NCBI GenBank assembly: GCA_036784855.1
Contig: JAZDSV010000013.1
Location: 1 to 64,000, forward strand
Direction: 5' to 3'
From: Aphelidium insulamus
Lineage: Eukaryota > Aphelidiomycota > Aphelidea > Aphelidiaceae
Length of the DNA stretch: 64,000 nt
The translations under genes were made by a program, and so were the position numbers. The notes under the pieces were generated by a model, which worked only from the letters and a program-made list of their open reading frames with translations, was not told the origin of the DNA and ran no database searches. Positions within the stretch are counted from its first letter, which is position 1; every line of letters starts with the position of its first letter. Shown piece by piece: positions 36,414 to 47,424 of this stretch.

Positions 36414-36701
36414 TTACACCACACAATTAAAGATTTAAATTAATTATCCATATCTTCACTCCATTGCGCAACAAGAGCACAACTTTGCTATGCATGCTGG
36501 CAGCATTGCTATCTAATCTCTATGCACCAGTAGCCACTGCAACCAAGAATGAAAGAGCAATACAGTGTCTACATAGTAAGAGAAATACATATTATGTACA
36601 AGATATTAAATAATTGTCCAAAGAAGAATTATTGTATGTAAATAGTGCTGCCTGCATTAATGAACAGTAGCTGCCCCTGTGCGCCCAATCAACCCGCCGC
36701 A

Positions 36702-38563
36702 ATGACCGCCGACGATCAATTGGCGGCCGCGCGCGCACAGCTTGCCGACGTTGTGCGCTTTCTGGGCGGTGATGCCGCTGCAGACGGCAAGTGTTTATGC
36801 AGTGCAGTATGACACTGTGTGTATACATGGACTGACTGCATGCGGTAATAGATGGCATAGATGGCCGCCACGAGCACTCGTCGCTCTATGACCTGGTGCG
36901 GGACATGCTGCGGCCCATCGAGGACGCAGACAGGCGCCAGCAGTTGGAGCAAGATCTGCGACCAATTGTGCAGCACTACTACCGGCGACATCCTGACCTG
37001 CTGCAGCTCATTGGACGGGAGTCGCCGCGGCAGTCGGGCAAGGGAGCTGCAGCTGGCCCCAAGCAGCGCACCTCCGCCCGACGCTCACAGGCAGCTAGTG
37101 CGGCTGCTTTGGGTACAGACGGCAGTCACGCTGCTGCTGGTGCAGAGCTGTCTGGTGTGGACTCTGCTGCACTCGGGCAGGCGGGCAAGTTGCCGGCACC
37201 CGTAGCATTGGTGCGCAGGGCCCCGGACGGTTCCGCGCTCTACACTAGCATCCGCACACTGCCCGGCGCGGAAGGGGATGATGTAGGGGGTGCAGCGCCT
37301 CTGAAGTTAGGTGCGCTCAGTGATGGCTCTTGTGTGTGTGAGTGTGTGAGGCTAATCTGCTGCTAATATGCAGCCGGCGAGGTGACCGAGATGCTGGTGG
37401 TGCCGATGCCGCCCAGCCACACGCTGTCCACGTCGGCTACAGCACTCACTCTGGCCGCCTTGTGTCCCGCGGTGCCCATGCCAACACATCGGTCGCGGCT
37501 GCTTGCACCCGTGGGCTACGGGGCTGCACGTGCCGCCGCCTCCCTGGACAAGGACGAGTCGGTGCACAGTCTGGAGTGGGGTGTGATGAACTCGTTTGCG
37601 CCGCGTTTCGACTCGGCCGATGCCGCCCTCAGCACCGAGGAGAGCGCGTGGGTCTTTGCGTGGCTGGACGAGCGGAAACGGCGGCGACTGGCGGACAGTG
37701 TCACCGGTGACAGCGGGGTGACTGTCGTGACGACGCAGCCCAGCCAACCAGAGACCGCTGTGACAGAGGCGAAAGAGAATTCATTCAGTGAAGAAGACAC
37801 TGCCGCCGCCGAGACGAGACAGCTCAGTGCCGCCGAAGTGGGAGCCTTTTTCAAGGAGAACGGCTTCGACATTGACGCCGAGTTGAAGGCGTCTCAAATC
37901 GCGGCTGAGTCCGTGGACGGCGTGCTTGCCTGCGTATCGGCACTGCTGGTGCGCCTGGCCGACTATCAGGTGGACCGCGTGCTCAACCGTCACGTATCCG
38001 CCGCGGCATTCAGCCACACCCAGTCACTGACGGGCAGCCAGGCCGCGCAGCAGAAGCTGCACCAACGGATAGGCGGAGCAGATGCGGCCCGTAACAGTCG
38101 CCCTGCCGCGCCCACCGAGGACGAGCTGGCCGTCTACCGTCGCGTGGAAAGCTTTCTCTACCTGCTGGTGAAGGACATGCCGCCCAAATTGTGGATAGAC
38201 CAAAATTCCATCGAGGCGCTGGCACGTGACGACGCATTGGTGGGGGCACGCGAACCGCACTACCGCGGCACAATGAACGGCACTCGCGGCGTGCATGAAG
38301 CCACTAACGATATACCCAAGCAGGCCGTGCCTCTCGGAGCAGCCGCCCGGCACCATCAGCAGCAGCAACAACAACAGTCAATGTACTCCATGAGAAATGG
38401 CATGCATCCGGGGCAAAGGACGCCGCAGATGCGTCAAATGGCTGCCGGTGGCGGTGACCCGAGAGCGGCAGCGCAGGCGTACTACCAGTGGCAGGCGTAC
38501 CAGGGAGCTACTGGCGGCGCTACTGGACAACACTCTTCCCGGCAGCAGCCAGTGCCCCAATAA
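36702..38563 (+). CDS. unrecognised Gln-rich nuclear-type protein
   Basis: I do not recognise this family. Exon 1 starts MTADDQLAAARAQLADVVRF. The first intron has a GC donor (GCAAGT at 36790) and TAG acceptor. Exon 2 opens with a helical region (SLYDLVRDMLRPIEDADRRQ then PIVQHYYRRHPDLLQLIG). A second GT-AG intron lies near 37337-37373. The last exon holds EVTEMLVVPMPPSHTLSTSA, a central conserved-looking part (VGAFFKENGFDIDAELKASQ, VLACVSALLVRLADYQVDRV, AVYRRVESFLYLLVKDMPPK), and a low-complexity tail rich in Gln, Gly, Met and Ala. The layout of helical segments plus Q-rich tail suggests a transcription or chromatin cofactor, for example a SAGA- or TFIID-type subunit, but no signature proves this. 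About 570 residues. Confidence 0.7.
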
Positions 38564-38641
38564 TATCATCGGTTATTAAAACTTGTTAAAGCTGTGTATT
38601 TTAAGCGTCTATCTGATACTCTTCTTGGCGGTGTAGATTAA

Positions 38642-40142
38642 TCACTTGCGGAAAATGTCATCCACATCGTCCATGGCGGTGCGTGGACGCTTGGCACCGG
38701 CCATCTTCAACTGCAGTTCCTTTTCGGCCGCCTGGCGCTTGGCGTACTTGTCCGACGCCGACTGGGCCAGCACCGCGCGCGCCGCATTCGGCTTCACATA
38801 GTGCGGGTTCTCGTACATGGTGGGACCGCCGAACGAGCCCGCGAACACGCGGATGGGATTCAGCACAAACCGCGGCCCGATCTCCACCAGCGACGGTGTG
38901 GTAGTGGAAGACTTGGCGGATGCTGCGGCCGCCGAGTCTGGCGGCACGATCTGATAATTGCGGAACCAGATGCGGTTGTCCAGCAGGGAGAACGTGAACA
39001 CATGGTCGAAAAATGGTTTGCTCTTGCGGTGGTGCTTGGGCGTGCCGAATGTGTGTATCAGGAGCTGTTTTAGCAGTTGCATGTGCGGCGCGCCAGTGTC
39101 AAAGCTGTCGTCAAATGAGAGCAGCGGCCGCGATCCCTTCAAGCAGTTGCCCGTCAACTTTAACTCATCCATCGTGTGAACTACAGGCATTAATTCAAAA
39201 TAAGTAATGCAAAAGACTCTAACCGTTCTGCACAAGAAACTTGGCGCTGGGCCCGTGCGGAGTCTTGGAGATCCACCAGTAGAGATCCTGCTTCTTCTTC
39301 ACGTCAAAGTAGAGCGTGTTGTTGCAGTTGTTCAGGTCCGCCAGCTCATTCAGAATGTCCAGCTTGCCCTTGGAGTCGAACTTGGAGTCTTTGCGGCTGT
39401 GTGGCAGCAGTGCCTCCAGATCCGTCAGGAGATGGCGATACCGGAACGTCATGCCGCGGGACCCCAATAGCATTACGCGCTGCTTGTTCTTGAACTTGAG
39501 CGGCGACGCGGATGCCACGTCAGCTGGTTTGCTGCGCTGCTGCTGTTTATCGACAACAGCCGTGGAACCGTTGGACGGCGCGCCAAATGCTTTCAGGAAC
39601 GACTTTTTGCCCGACAACGATACCGAGAACGGCGTGCTACTAATCGGCAGGTGCTCGTCGTCTGACCCGCCCAGACTCTCGTCGTCCGAGTCCGAGTCGT
39701 CGTCGCCATCGTCTTCACTACTCTCGCTGCTTTCGCTGATATTATTGTCGTCATTAATGGAGTTATCGTGGAGAAGATCACTGGTAGGGGCGAGGTTACT
39801 ATCTGTGGATAAAGTGGCCTCCATCAAATCATCGGCAGCGTCGGCAAACGCGTCGACGATATCTGCGCCGGTGGCCACATGCTGCGCGTGCTTGGAGACA
39901 GCAGCAGGGTTAACTGCGCTTTCGGCATCGCGTGTCTGCTTATCGGCGGCGCGGGCCTTTTTCGACGCGTTCTTCATGCCTGCTGGACGTGAGGGCGCCT
40001 TCTTGTTGACAGCATGTTTCTTGCTTGTCACTGCACTGCTCTTATTGCCGGAGGCAGACTGGCTCTTGACCGTTGACGCGCTCTTGGCTGGCGCAGACGC
40101 ATTAGTCGCCTCTTTGGCAGCCGGCTTTGTCTTTGGCGCCAT
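38642..40142 (-). CDS. BRX1: BRX1, ribosome biogenesis Brix-domain protein
   Basis: Nucleolar factor for 60S subunit assembly. Two exons: 40142-39224 and 39180-38642, joined by a GT-AG intron that rebuilds N-V-H-T-M-D-E. The N-terminus is Lys/Ala/Ser rich, then a long acidic stretch (SSESSEDDGDDDSDSDDESL). The Brix domain begins QRVMLLGSRGMTFRYRHLL and continues LLPHSRKDSKFDSKGKL, NELADLNNCNNTLYFDVKKK, DLYWWISKTPHGPSAKFLVQ, ELKLTGNCLKGSRPLLSFDD, LLKQLLIHTFGTPKHHRKSK and FTFSLLDNRIWFRNYQIV. The last part, RFVLNPIRVFAGSFGGPTMY, is the BRX1-specific C-terminal segment. The long acidic leader makes it larger (486 residues) than yeast Brx1. Confidence 0.95.
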
Positions 40143-40760
40143 TTTCTATCGTGCAATGTTCGATTGATTACACGTTTGCATGTTCTTATTGGATTTATAG
40201 GTTCTTATTGGACTTGATAAATAATATGAAGAGCTTTCACACAGCATTAGACCTTATCAACAAGTAATGGCGTGCTAATCCAACAAGATTTTTGGCAAGG
40301 ATTAATAAAAGTAGTTGTGTACTTACTTGGTACGGTTATGTATGTACTCTTTGCATATATATTCTTGCTGTGCATGTCTATCTTCACATTGAGACGTACA
40401 ATTCAACATTCCAATGCCAATTGAGTAGGAGTCTAGAGACACAGTGCTTGATACCTTATCGATCCAATTGTGCGCGATGAAAACCTGCAAGACTTCACCC
40501 ATTAAATACAATGTCGCCGTATTTGCAAATCACACATCATTGAACAATCACGTTCAAGAATTAGCAGAGAAGTAAAGTTGATCTGACGCTGTGCAGGGGT
40601 AAGGGCTACCTACCAATTGAAAGGGCATGTTAGCAACGATTTTCTCCACGACAATACTTTGGGTGCCCCTTCATTTTTGCCAGCTGGCAGTCAAGCCAAT
40701 CACGGGGCATGTGGATGCACGTCGCGTGCTCACCGAAAAAAAATTCCGTCGTTTGGCAAA
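40143..40760. other. intergenic, nothing recognised
   Basis: About 620 bases between the divergently transcribed BRX1 and ankyrin-protein genes. AT-rich with scattered TATGTATGTA-type runs. No conserved open frame or RNA gene was seen. Confidence 0.5.
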
Positions 40761-42674
40761 ATGATGCTCGCACTGATATTGGCAGTGTGCGCGGGAGCTC
40801 TGTCCAGCGTTGCGTACAAGGTTCCCACTCATGATGCCTACGCTGTATGTATCCCTGTTGTTACAGAATGTAATGTCATTGCTAACAGAGCGTGACGGCA
40901 GTGGAGTCTCGTGGGCGAGCATGTGCCGGCTCAAGATATTGTTAACAATGCTAACGGGTTCGGCCCACGCGTTATTCCCGCTGTACTGGCCGGGTATTTG
41001 ATCCAGTATTACGGCATTGAGGCGTCAGCATTCTACGCGTGTGCTATGGGTCTCGATCTGCCAACCACTGTCTATCGGCCAGAAATGGAACCGCAAGATA
41101 TTCAGGATCTGCGTCCCCTTGTGCAGGCTACGCTAGTTAATGTTCTCGACTTGCTTTTCTATCGCGGGGCATACGTGGACTACGACTACGAACCGTACTG
41201 TGGCGTGCAGCCTGTACACCTGGCTGCCATGGCCGGGAATGTTGCCGTAGTTGATGTTCTGCGTCGTTGGGGCGCCGATTTGGGCGTCGCGGTGAGCGCA
41301 GATTCTGTTGGCACTCTTTTCGATGCTATGATGTTTGCGGCAAAATTCAATAAGTCAATGTTTCTCGAGGCCTTGCACACCGAATACAAGGCTCCGGTGA
41401 CGCTTCCCGTTGTGATGGTGGCTGCATCTCTCGGTCACACTGAAATTGTGAACTGGGCTAGTCAAGTGTTGAATTCGGGTCTTGACGATTCGCCAGCTGC
41501 CAGGTTGAATAAGCTCAGGTTAATGGAAGCTACAGCAATTGCGTCGGCATCATGGCACGATGTCAAACTGGTGAAGCAGTACTTTACTGAGTTTTACCAA
41601 TTGGGTGGAAGATTTATAGACTCTGCGGTTTCCGTTATGCTAAAGAATGCAATATTGAGCGGCAGTGACAAAGTCGTAGGGTGGCTCGTGGAACAAATTA
41701 AGCAGGAAGTGATCCCACGCCCTGATTCGGACTCCGTACTCACTGACGCGATACTGTCTGGAAACGGCGAAATATTGCAGCATGCAATTAATTTGTTTTG
41801 CATAATGTTTGATAGTTGGGATGATGAAATTGAGTTGAAGGCGAAAGCACTGGAGCTAACAACAACAATTGGAGACACCGAGCTTGTTACAATCTTGCGC
41901 AACAATGGGGCCGTCATCAGCGGCAAATCCCTGGAACACTCGGCACGAAGTGGGAATATCGAGATGGTAAAGCTCATCTACAAGCACCTGCATAATAACG
42001 GAATGTTGGATCACACTATTTTGAAAGCTGCAGCAGAATCTGCGGCATCTTTATCAGTCTTGCAGTACCTGGTAGACAAGCACGATGTGTTGACCCGTAA
42101 TGCAATTCTCAAAGCTGCTGGAAGGAATGATGTTGAATTGCTTCGCTATGCTGTGATGAAGGCCAATACTTTGGCTCAAAAAGATTCGCTGGACCAATTG
42201 CTGCTAGAAGCGGCGCTGAACTCTGCAATGGTTAATATGTTGCAGAGCAATCATCCAAGTATCGACATTCTGATATTTTTGCAAGAGCAAGGTGCTGAAA
42301 TTTTGCCGTCGCACTTTATGTTTATCGCTGCACATGGCAGCAAGGAGATGTTTGACTGGTTTGTCGACAATATTATGAAATATGACTGTCAAGAAAGATA
42401 CACGGAAGCTGCAATGTTTGTCGCTGAAAATCCTGGTAAAGACACACTTTCACGGCTCAAGTGGCTCCAGGATCATGGGGCCGTGATGGGCCCTGAATTG
42501 ATACCAGCTGCCGTGAAGTCGGGTAGCATCAGCACTGTTCGCTGGGTGGCCGATCTGATGAACTCGATTCCGCTGAACCATCTGGAGCTGGCGGAACAAG
42601 TGCACGAAGCTCGCAAATTAGCTGATGGAGTCGAAATGGAGCAAATCTACGAGTTCTTGAACAGCAATTTCTGA
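40761..42674 (+). CDS. ankyrin-repeat protein with N-terminal signal peptide
   Basis: Two exons joined by a GT-AG intron (GTATGTATCC...GACGGCAG, about 40845-40901). Exon 1 encodes MMLALILAVCAGALSSVAYK, a clear signal peptide. The second exon continues WSLVGEHVPAQDIVNN. The body is built of ankyrin-like helical repeats: QPVHLAAMAGNVAVVDVLRR is the most typical, with weaker ones in VVMVAASLGHTEIVNWASQV, SARSGNIEMVKLIYKHL, NAILKAAGRNDVELLRYAVM and PSHFMFIAAHGSKEMFDWFV. It ends FLNSNF without an ER-retention signal or a TM segment, so I infer secretion or a vacuolar lumen location. That is unusual for ankyrin proteins. About 617 residues. No other domain was seen. Confidence 0.75.
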
Positions 42675-42827
42675 TACCACCATGGCGATGACTCAACCAA
42701 TAAATTTATCGGACTTCGGACTTATCAGATAGAAAAGCCTGGCATTGCTTAAAACAACGTGACTTCTAGTGACGTTTGCTGAGAGTAAGCGGGGCTATGT
42801 TCTACAGTGCAACATACACATATTCGA

Positions 42828-45039
42828 ATGGCACAGAGCAGCGGTGTCGATAGCTACGCAGCGCAAATCGAGCGCCAGACCTTGGCAGAGCTGCGTGCAG
42901 ACATCCAGCGGATGCGCCAATACATGCTTGACACGGCCCCGCTGCACCCGTACTCACCGCAATTACAACGCCGCCTTCTTGCACGAATCCTGGCGCTGGG
43001 TGACGATGCCACGTCCAATGCGGCTACTGCCCACCAGCAGGGGTATTCACACGGTTCGTGGTGTAGATGACGGTGCCTGAAATAATCATTCAGTGCCGAT
43101 ACGGGTGGGCCAGCTCTACGCAGATATGGTCATGGTAGATATGAAGCTTCCTGAGAATCCAATGCACTCACGGCAACTCGCAGCTCTGTTCCCATCCTGA
43201 CCCCGAGCTGAGGACCCTAGTATATCAGTACATTGAGCGACACTCCAAAGAGAACGCGTCCTTGTCACTTTTGACGCTCAATACGCTGCACGCGGACATT
43301 GTGCGTCCCGGCGGGAGCGTAGACTTGAAGGCGGCCGCCCTTCGGTGTCTGAGCGGCATGGGGTACGTGGATAGTGTGCTGGCCACGCTTACCCTGATAT
43401 TTTTGCCAAGAGTTCGCGAACATTTTGCATTCGCTGTTTCGCGACTGCTGGAAGCATTTCGGGACGCGGATGCTTTCGTGCGCTTGACTGCCGTTACTTG
43501 CGTGTCACAACTCGCTGCCACAGCTGGCGTCAATGAACTGCGTGATATCGGTTAGTGTAATTAGTTTATCTTTTCTGTGTCTCGTTTGTAACCTTCATAT
43601 CGCATACAGCCGCGATGAAACAGTCGCTGATGGCACTGCTGGAAGATGTCGACGTAACAGTCACTGGATATGCGCTGCTTGTGTTGTACGAACTTGGCCA
43701 CGGCAGCGCGCTACTGCGACAAGCGCGCATCGCTTTTCACATTGTTAATCGTTGGCACGAGATGGATGCGTGGCTGCAGGCACAAATGCTGGACAAACTG
43801 GCGGACTATGTCCCCGTGGATGATAATGAGCGGTTTGACATCATGGTAGGTGCGGTTATCTGCTACGCATATGTACGTGACTTATTGTAGAATGCCTTGG
43901 ACGCTGCATTTTCCGGCGAGTCGGCCGGTGTGCTTGTGGCAGGCTCAGGATACTTTATGAGGCTGGCGAGCACCACCGAATTAAAACTGTCTGTTGCCAA
44001 ACGCACCAAGAGTACGTTCTGTCGCAAGTATTTTGCTTCAAATATCGAGACTGTTATACAGGAGCATATGTGGAAACGAGGGACCGCTATGGTGCCGAGG
44101 GCAGAGTTATGGTTGCGCGGCACTTTCTGGAATTATTGCCTCACTGTCCAACGCTGTTGCGCAGAGACCTTTCCTTGTTTTCCTACAGGTTAGTTGAGCT
44201 GCTGTATAAATTATGCTGAAATAATTAGTTGACTGGTTCAGGGCGGGGGACTCTCCAGAACTGCACAAGAGTTACATGTCTGTATTAGCAGGCGCAGCGG
44301 AAGAATGTAATGCCGAAGAAGCGATAAATTTGTTGCAAGAGTTTGCGCTAAAATCGTCCGTCAAAGCTGTCATTGTCGATGCTTGTATTTACGTGGCGCG
44401 CGTTACCCGCCATGCTGCCCACCATCTTGCCCCCTTATCTTGCGATAACCTGCTAGCTGTACTGTGGCATCATGGCAACGAATTTGCTGGCGACATTCTT
44501 CCTTCTTTTATTGGTAAGTGAGGATGACAAGTTTTTACACATCGTTGTAGATCACAACACCTGGTAGATATCACCGCCATCAACTTGGCACCACAGCCCA
44601 TCTTGTGCGCTGAAAAGCTGTGTTTACTGTACAGAATGGCGTGTATGGTCAACATGGACATGCTTGTGTGGTTCCTGGCGATGAGCGTGCAGCATACTCC
44701 CGATGCCGTCTACCTGTTGGACATGGCTATTGAAACACATTGCACTTCACCCAGCGATGACGGTGTGTGTCATGCTCCGCCAAGTTCTGAAATTCTACAA
44801 GCCTGTTTGGTGGCAGCCGCAAAGAGTCCCTGTGTAATGTGGAGAATTATGGAACGGATTTTGCGCGGTAATCAAAGCTGCGCTGATGGCGTCCAGCTGC
44901 CCACTGCCGTATACTCTCCAGACACGGCAAGTGTATGTAGTGTGCACGTAAATGTATTCAAATGATGTTTGTAAATGTGCAGCTGGCCGAGTGGAGTGCG
45001 CAGATGACGGACTGGCTTCGAGTACGTGCTGTCACCTGA
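42828..45039 (+). CDS. adaptin-like HEAT-repeat protein (putative AP-complex large subunit)
   Basis: A helical-repeat protein resembling the N-terminal trunk of AP adaptor beta-type subunits, which coat transport vesicles. The start MAQSSGVDSYAAQIERQTL (42828) leads through several short introns. The adaptin-like signal is PDPELRTLVYQYIERHSKEN followed by SLSLLTLNTLHADIV, DLKAAALRCLSGMG and AFRDADAFVRLTAVTCVSQL, with a middle section LADYVPVDDNERFDIM. The 3' part has DITAINLAPQPILCAEKL and ends LAEWSAQMTDWLRVRAVT. The usual beta-adaptin hinge and ear are absent or too diverged to see, and the total is only about 600 residues. Divergent AP-4 or AP-5 type, or an unrelated HEAT protein, remain possible. 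Frames between 42990 and 43190 are uncertain. Confidence 0.55.
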
Positions 45040-45103
45040 CAATAAAAATGTTGTTTATGCTGTTGGTGTTGCTGCTGCTGTTGCCAAAGTATGCATGCCC
45101 AGT

Positions 45104-46132
45104 CTATCGCTTGTCGTACTGCGAGAGCAGCATCTCTAGTTCGGGTGATATTTGCTCGCAGTCGGCGGTTATATCGGCCTTGATCTCGTCCCCATTATCA
45201 TCACCTTCATCAGATGGCGTCAGCGAACTGATAGACAACGTGCGTGTAGGAGCAGCTATCCGCGATAATGACGGCCGATGCTTGATGTGCTTGCCGTGGA
45301 GAGGTGAATCCTGCACCGGCATTTGTATCGGCTGCTTGTCGTACTGTGAGAGTATTGACTCGATGCACGGGTCGATGGCAGACAGGTCGTCCGGGAATTC
45401 ATCTTCGCCCACCACATCGTCCACGTCTGTCAGCAGAGGGCTGGTGTAGGCTGAGCGGTCCGCGCGTGCTGGAGATGTGTTGCGCGATGCCGCAGAGCTG
45501 AATGCGTTGAGTAGCAGGCTGGCCACACGTTGTAGACTGTCGCCACTGTCACGCTGATCGTCGCGTGAAGCGGTGGTAGCATCATCGACACCGCATCCCA
45601 GCCCGGGAACTGTGGGAGTTCTGTCGGCCACGGTAGTGATGGAAGCGCTGTCGGATTTGCCTGCGGAAGGAGATGTGAGGCGAGCCTTTTTCGGAGTGGG
45701 CCGCAAGTAGAACTCCAGTGCAGACGATAGGCCAGCCTCGGCCGGTGAGTCCCGGCTCGAGTTCCCGTTCTATGGTCCAAAGCACCGGTAAGCACACAAT
45801 ATACACCACCACATGTATGTACGGAGGCCACAGACCGGACTGTCGTGCTGAGCGTCGACGCTGCGCCTCCGCGACAGGGCCTTCAAGAATTTGCTGTTCA
45901 CTGCAGACACGTTGCCTGTGTGCACAGCATGTCAGTGGGTGTGCTGCAATGTAGGAGGGGCGGTACCTTTGCTGCTCTTGGACTTGGAGTTTGGACGAGC
46001 GGCGGCACAGCGCAGAATCTGTGACATGGAACAGTCGGGCTGCGAGTTCCAGACGACGCTGTCGGCATTACCCAGCAGCACCGTGGGAGCTTCCGCGGCC
46101 TGCATGCTGGTCGGCGACCTCTCCGTATGCAT
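45104..46132 (-). CDS. unrecognised Ser-rich protein with two LSQYDK motifs
   Basis: No family is recognised. Likely start MHTERSPTSMQAAEAPTVLL at 46132. The first exon runs to SKSKSSK with donor GTACCG. A middle exon reads NVSAVNSKFLKALSRRRSVD. The last exon holds NGNSSRDSPAEAGLSSALEF, then LRPTPKKARLTSPSAGKSD, a long disordered Ser/Asp/Thr-rich stretch and two similar short motifs: ESILSQYDKQP and, at the very end, EMLLSQYDKR. KKAR and SRRRS could act in nuclear import. The repeated Leu-Ser-Gln-Tyr-Asp-Lys element within a disordered tail looks like a short linear docking motif. The 3' end converges on the adaptin-like gene, with a 64-base gap. Introns are supported only by splice-like sites and frame. 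Confidence 0.55.
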
Positions 46133-46295
46133 GGATGTGGCGCTGCTTCCTGAGATGTCGCGGTGTATTGTTAGTTACTCTGTCTATCGTATCGTATCGT
46201 CAGTGTGAGATTCGTTAATCACCGCCAAGATAGTCAAGCGAAGTTCAAGCCAACAACGGTCGTACACTATAAACTTGTACTTGCTACGATCAACA

Positions 46296-46368
46296 GCCCG
46301 GTTAGCTCAGTCGGTAGAGCATGAGACTCTTAATCTCAGGGTCGTGGGTTCGAGCCCCACATTGGGCG
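46296..46368 (+). tRNA. tRNA-Lys (anticodon CTT)
   Basis: A full cloverleaf can be drawn. The acceptor stem GCCCGGT pairs with ATTGGGC (two G-U pairs), and the D-arm reads GCTCAGTCGGTAGAGC. The anticodon stem TGAGA/TCTCA has loop CTCTTAA, anticodon CTT at 46329-46331. The T-arm is GTGGGTTCGAGCCCCAC. There is no intron. The discriminator base is G. A and B box promoters are internal. Confidence 0.95.
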
Positions 46369-46378
46369 CATTTCTTCT

Positions 46379-46460
46379 GGGAACATGGCCGAGTGGTCTA
46401 AGGCGCTACGTTCAGGTCGTAGTCTCGCAAGAGGCGTGAGTTCGAGTCTCACTGTTCTCA
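46379..46460 (+). tRNA. tRNA-Leu (anticodon CAG)
   Basis: A class II tRNA with a long variable arm. The acceptor stem GGGAACA pairs with TGTTCTC, and the D-arm is GGCCGAGTGGTCTAAGGC. The anticodon stem CTACG/CGTAG has loop TTCAGGT, anticodon CAG at 46413-46415. The variable stem is TCTCGCAAGAGG and the T-arm GTGAGTTCGAGTCTCAC. The discriminator is A, as expected for Leu. No intron. It begins only 10 bases after tRNA-Lys. Confidence 0.95.
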
Positions 46461-46463
46461 TTA

Positions 46464-46469
46464 TTTTTT
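46464..46469 (+). terminator. RNA polymerase III T-run terminator
   Basis: Six consecutive T's lie four bases after the tRNA-Leu gene. The spacer between the two tRNA genes has no run longer than three T's, so this may terminate a joint Lys-Leu transcript. Confidence 0.8.
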
Positions 46470-46536
46470 GTGAATTTTTGATCTTATATTAAGCACCTTA
46501 TTATTGCTTTTTTCACCTGCACTGACTCATTGAGTG

Positions 46537-47370
46537 ATGTCACACAACCACGGCCACGCCTGCGGTCATGAGCACCACCACGATGGCCACGACGGTCACG
46601 ATCACGATGGGCCTGACCGCGGGGAAGAGATATCGCTCTACCGACACATTGACGTGCCGCACGTCGTCTGCCTGAACGAGAGCCAGCCCAATGCCGGCCG
46701 TCAGGTGCTGAAGCCGTACGAGCAGCGTCACGATCGGACCGCTTACGTGGAGAGCGACGTGGATGGCGACCTGTTGTTCATTATTCCGTACGTCCCTCCC
46801 GGCTAATGTGCTTGATTTAAGTTGCTTTGCTGATGCGTGACTTGTAGCCTGACTGGATCGGTCAAGTTGAAGGCAATCGCTGTAAGTGGCGGTCCTGGAA
46901 TGTCTGCTCCTAGCTCCATGAAAGTGTACGTCGATCAGTTTGATCTTGTTGTGCCCTAATATATACTTGCAGTTGGATAAACAGCGATATGGACTTTGAC
47001 ACGGTACAGTCTGCGGTACCTCTACAGACATGGGAGTTGGTGCGCGAGCCGGAAGCATCTGGCGTAGTCAACGAGATTCCAGAGTATCCTACGCGGTGTG
47101 TGTGCTTTTCATTGTACTTCCCAATTGTGACTATAATTTATTAGTATAACCAAGTTCACAAACGTGCAAACGCTGTGCATTTTGTTTCCGGGTTGTTTTG
47201 CCGGAGATGACGATGTGCCCACTCGAGTCAACTACATTGGGTTGAAGGGCGAGTTCCAGGCAGTGTCCCGCGAGCCTCCCGTCAACGTGGTATACGAACT
47301 GAATGCCAACCCCGCTGATCATGCAAAAATCCGCGGCATGGACAATGGCATGAACTACTCAGTGCAATGA
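46537..47370 (+). CDS. PITH-domain protein (PITHD1 type)
   Basis: A proteasome-associated PITH fold protein. The ATG at 46537 gives MSHNHGHACGHEHHHDGHDG, the His-rich start typical of this family, which may bind metal. The domain follows: SLYRHIDVPHVVCLNESQPN, VLKPYEQRHDRTAYVESD, DGDLLFIIPLTGSVKLKAIA, MKVWINSDMDFDTVQSAV, TKFTNVQTLCILFPGCF, VNYIGLKGEFQAVSREPP and VVYELNANPADHAKIRGM. Three GT-AG introns (starting near 46791, 46928 and 47097) keep frame. About 210 residues, the usual size. It has no thioredoxin domain, so it is the PITHD1 type rather than the TXNL1 type. Confidence 0.93.
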
Positions 47371-47424
47371 AAACAGAGTTTAATTCTCATGTATGCATAC
47401 TATGTCTACTAAGAGATGAACAGG

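Noticed and set aside
46500-46620. His-rich stretch as a separate metal-binding peptide
   Set aside because: It is the normal His-rich N-terminus of the PITH-domain protein.
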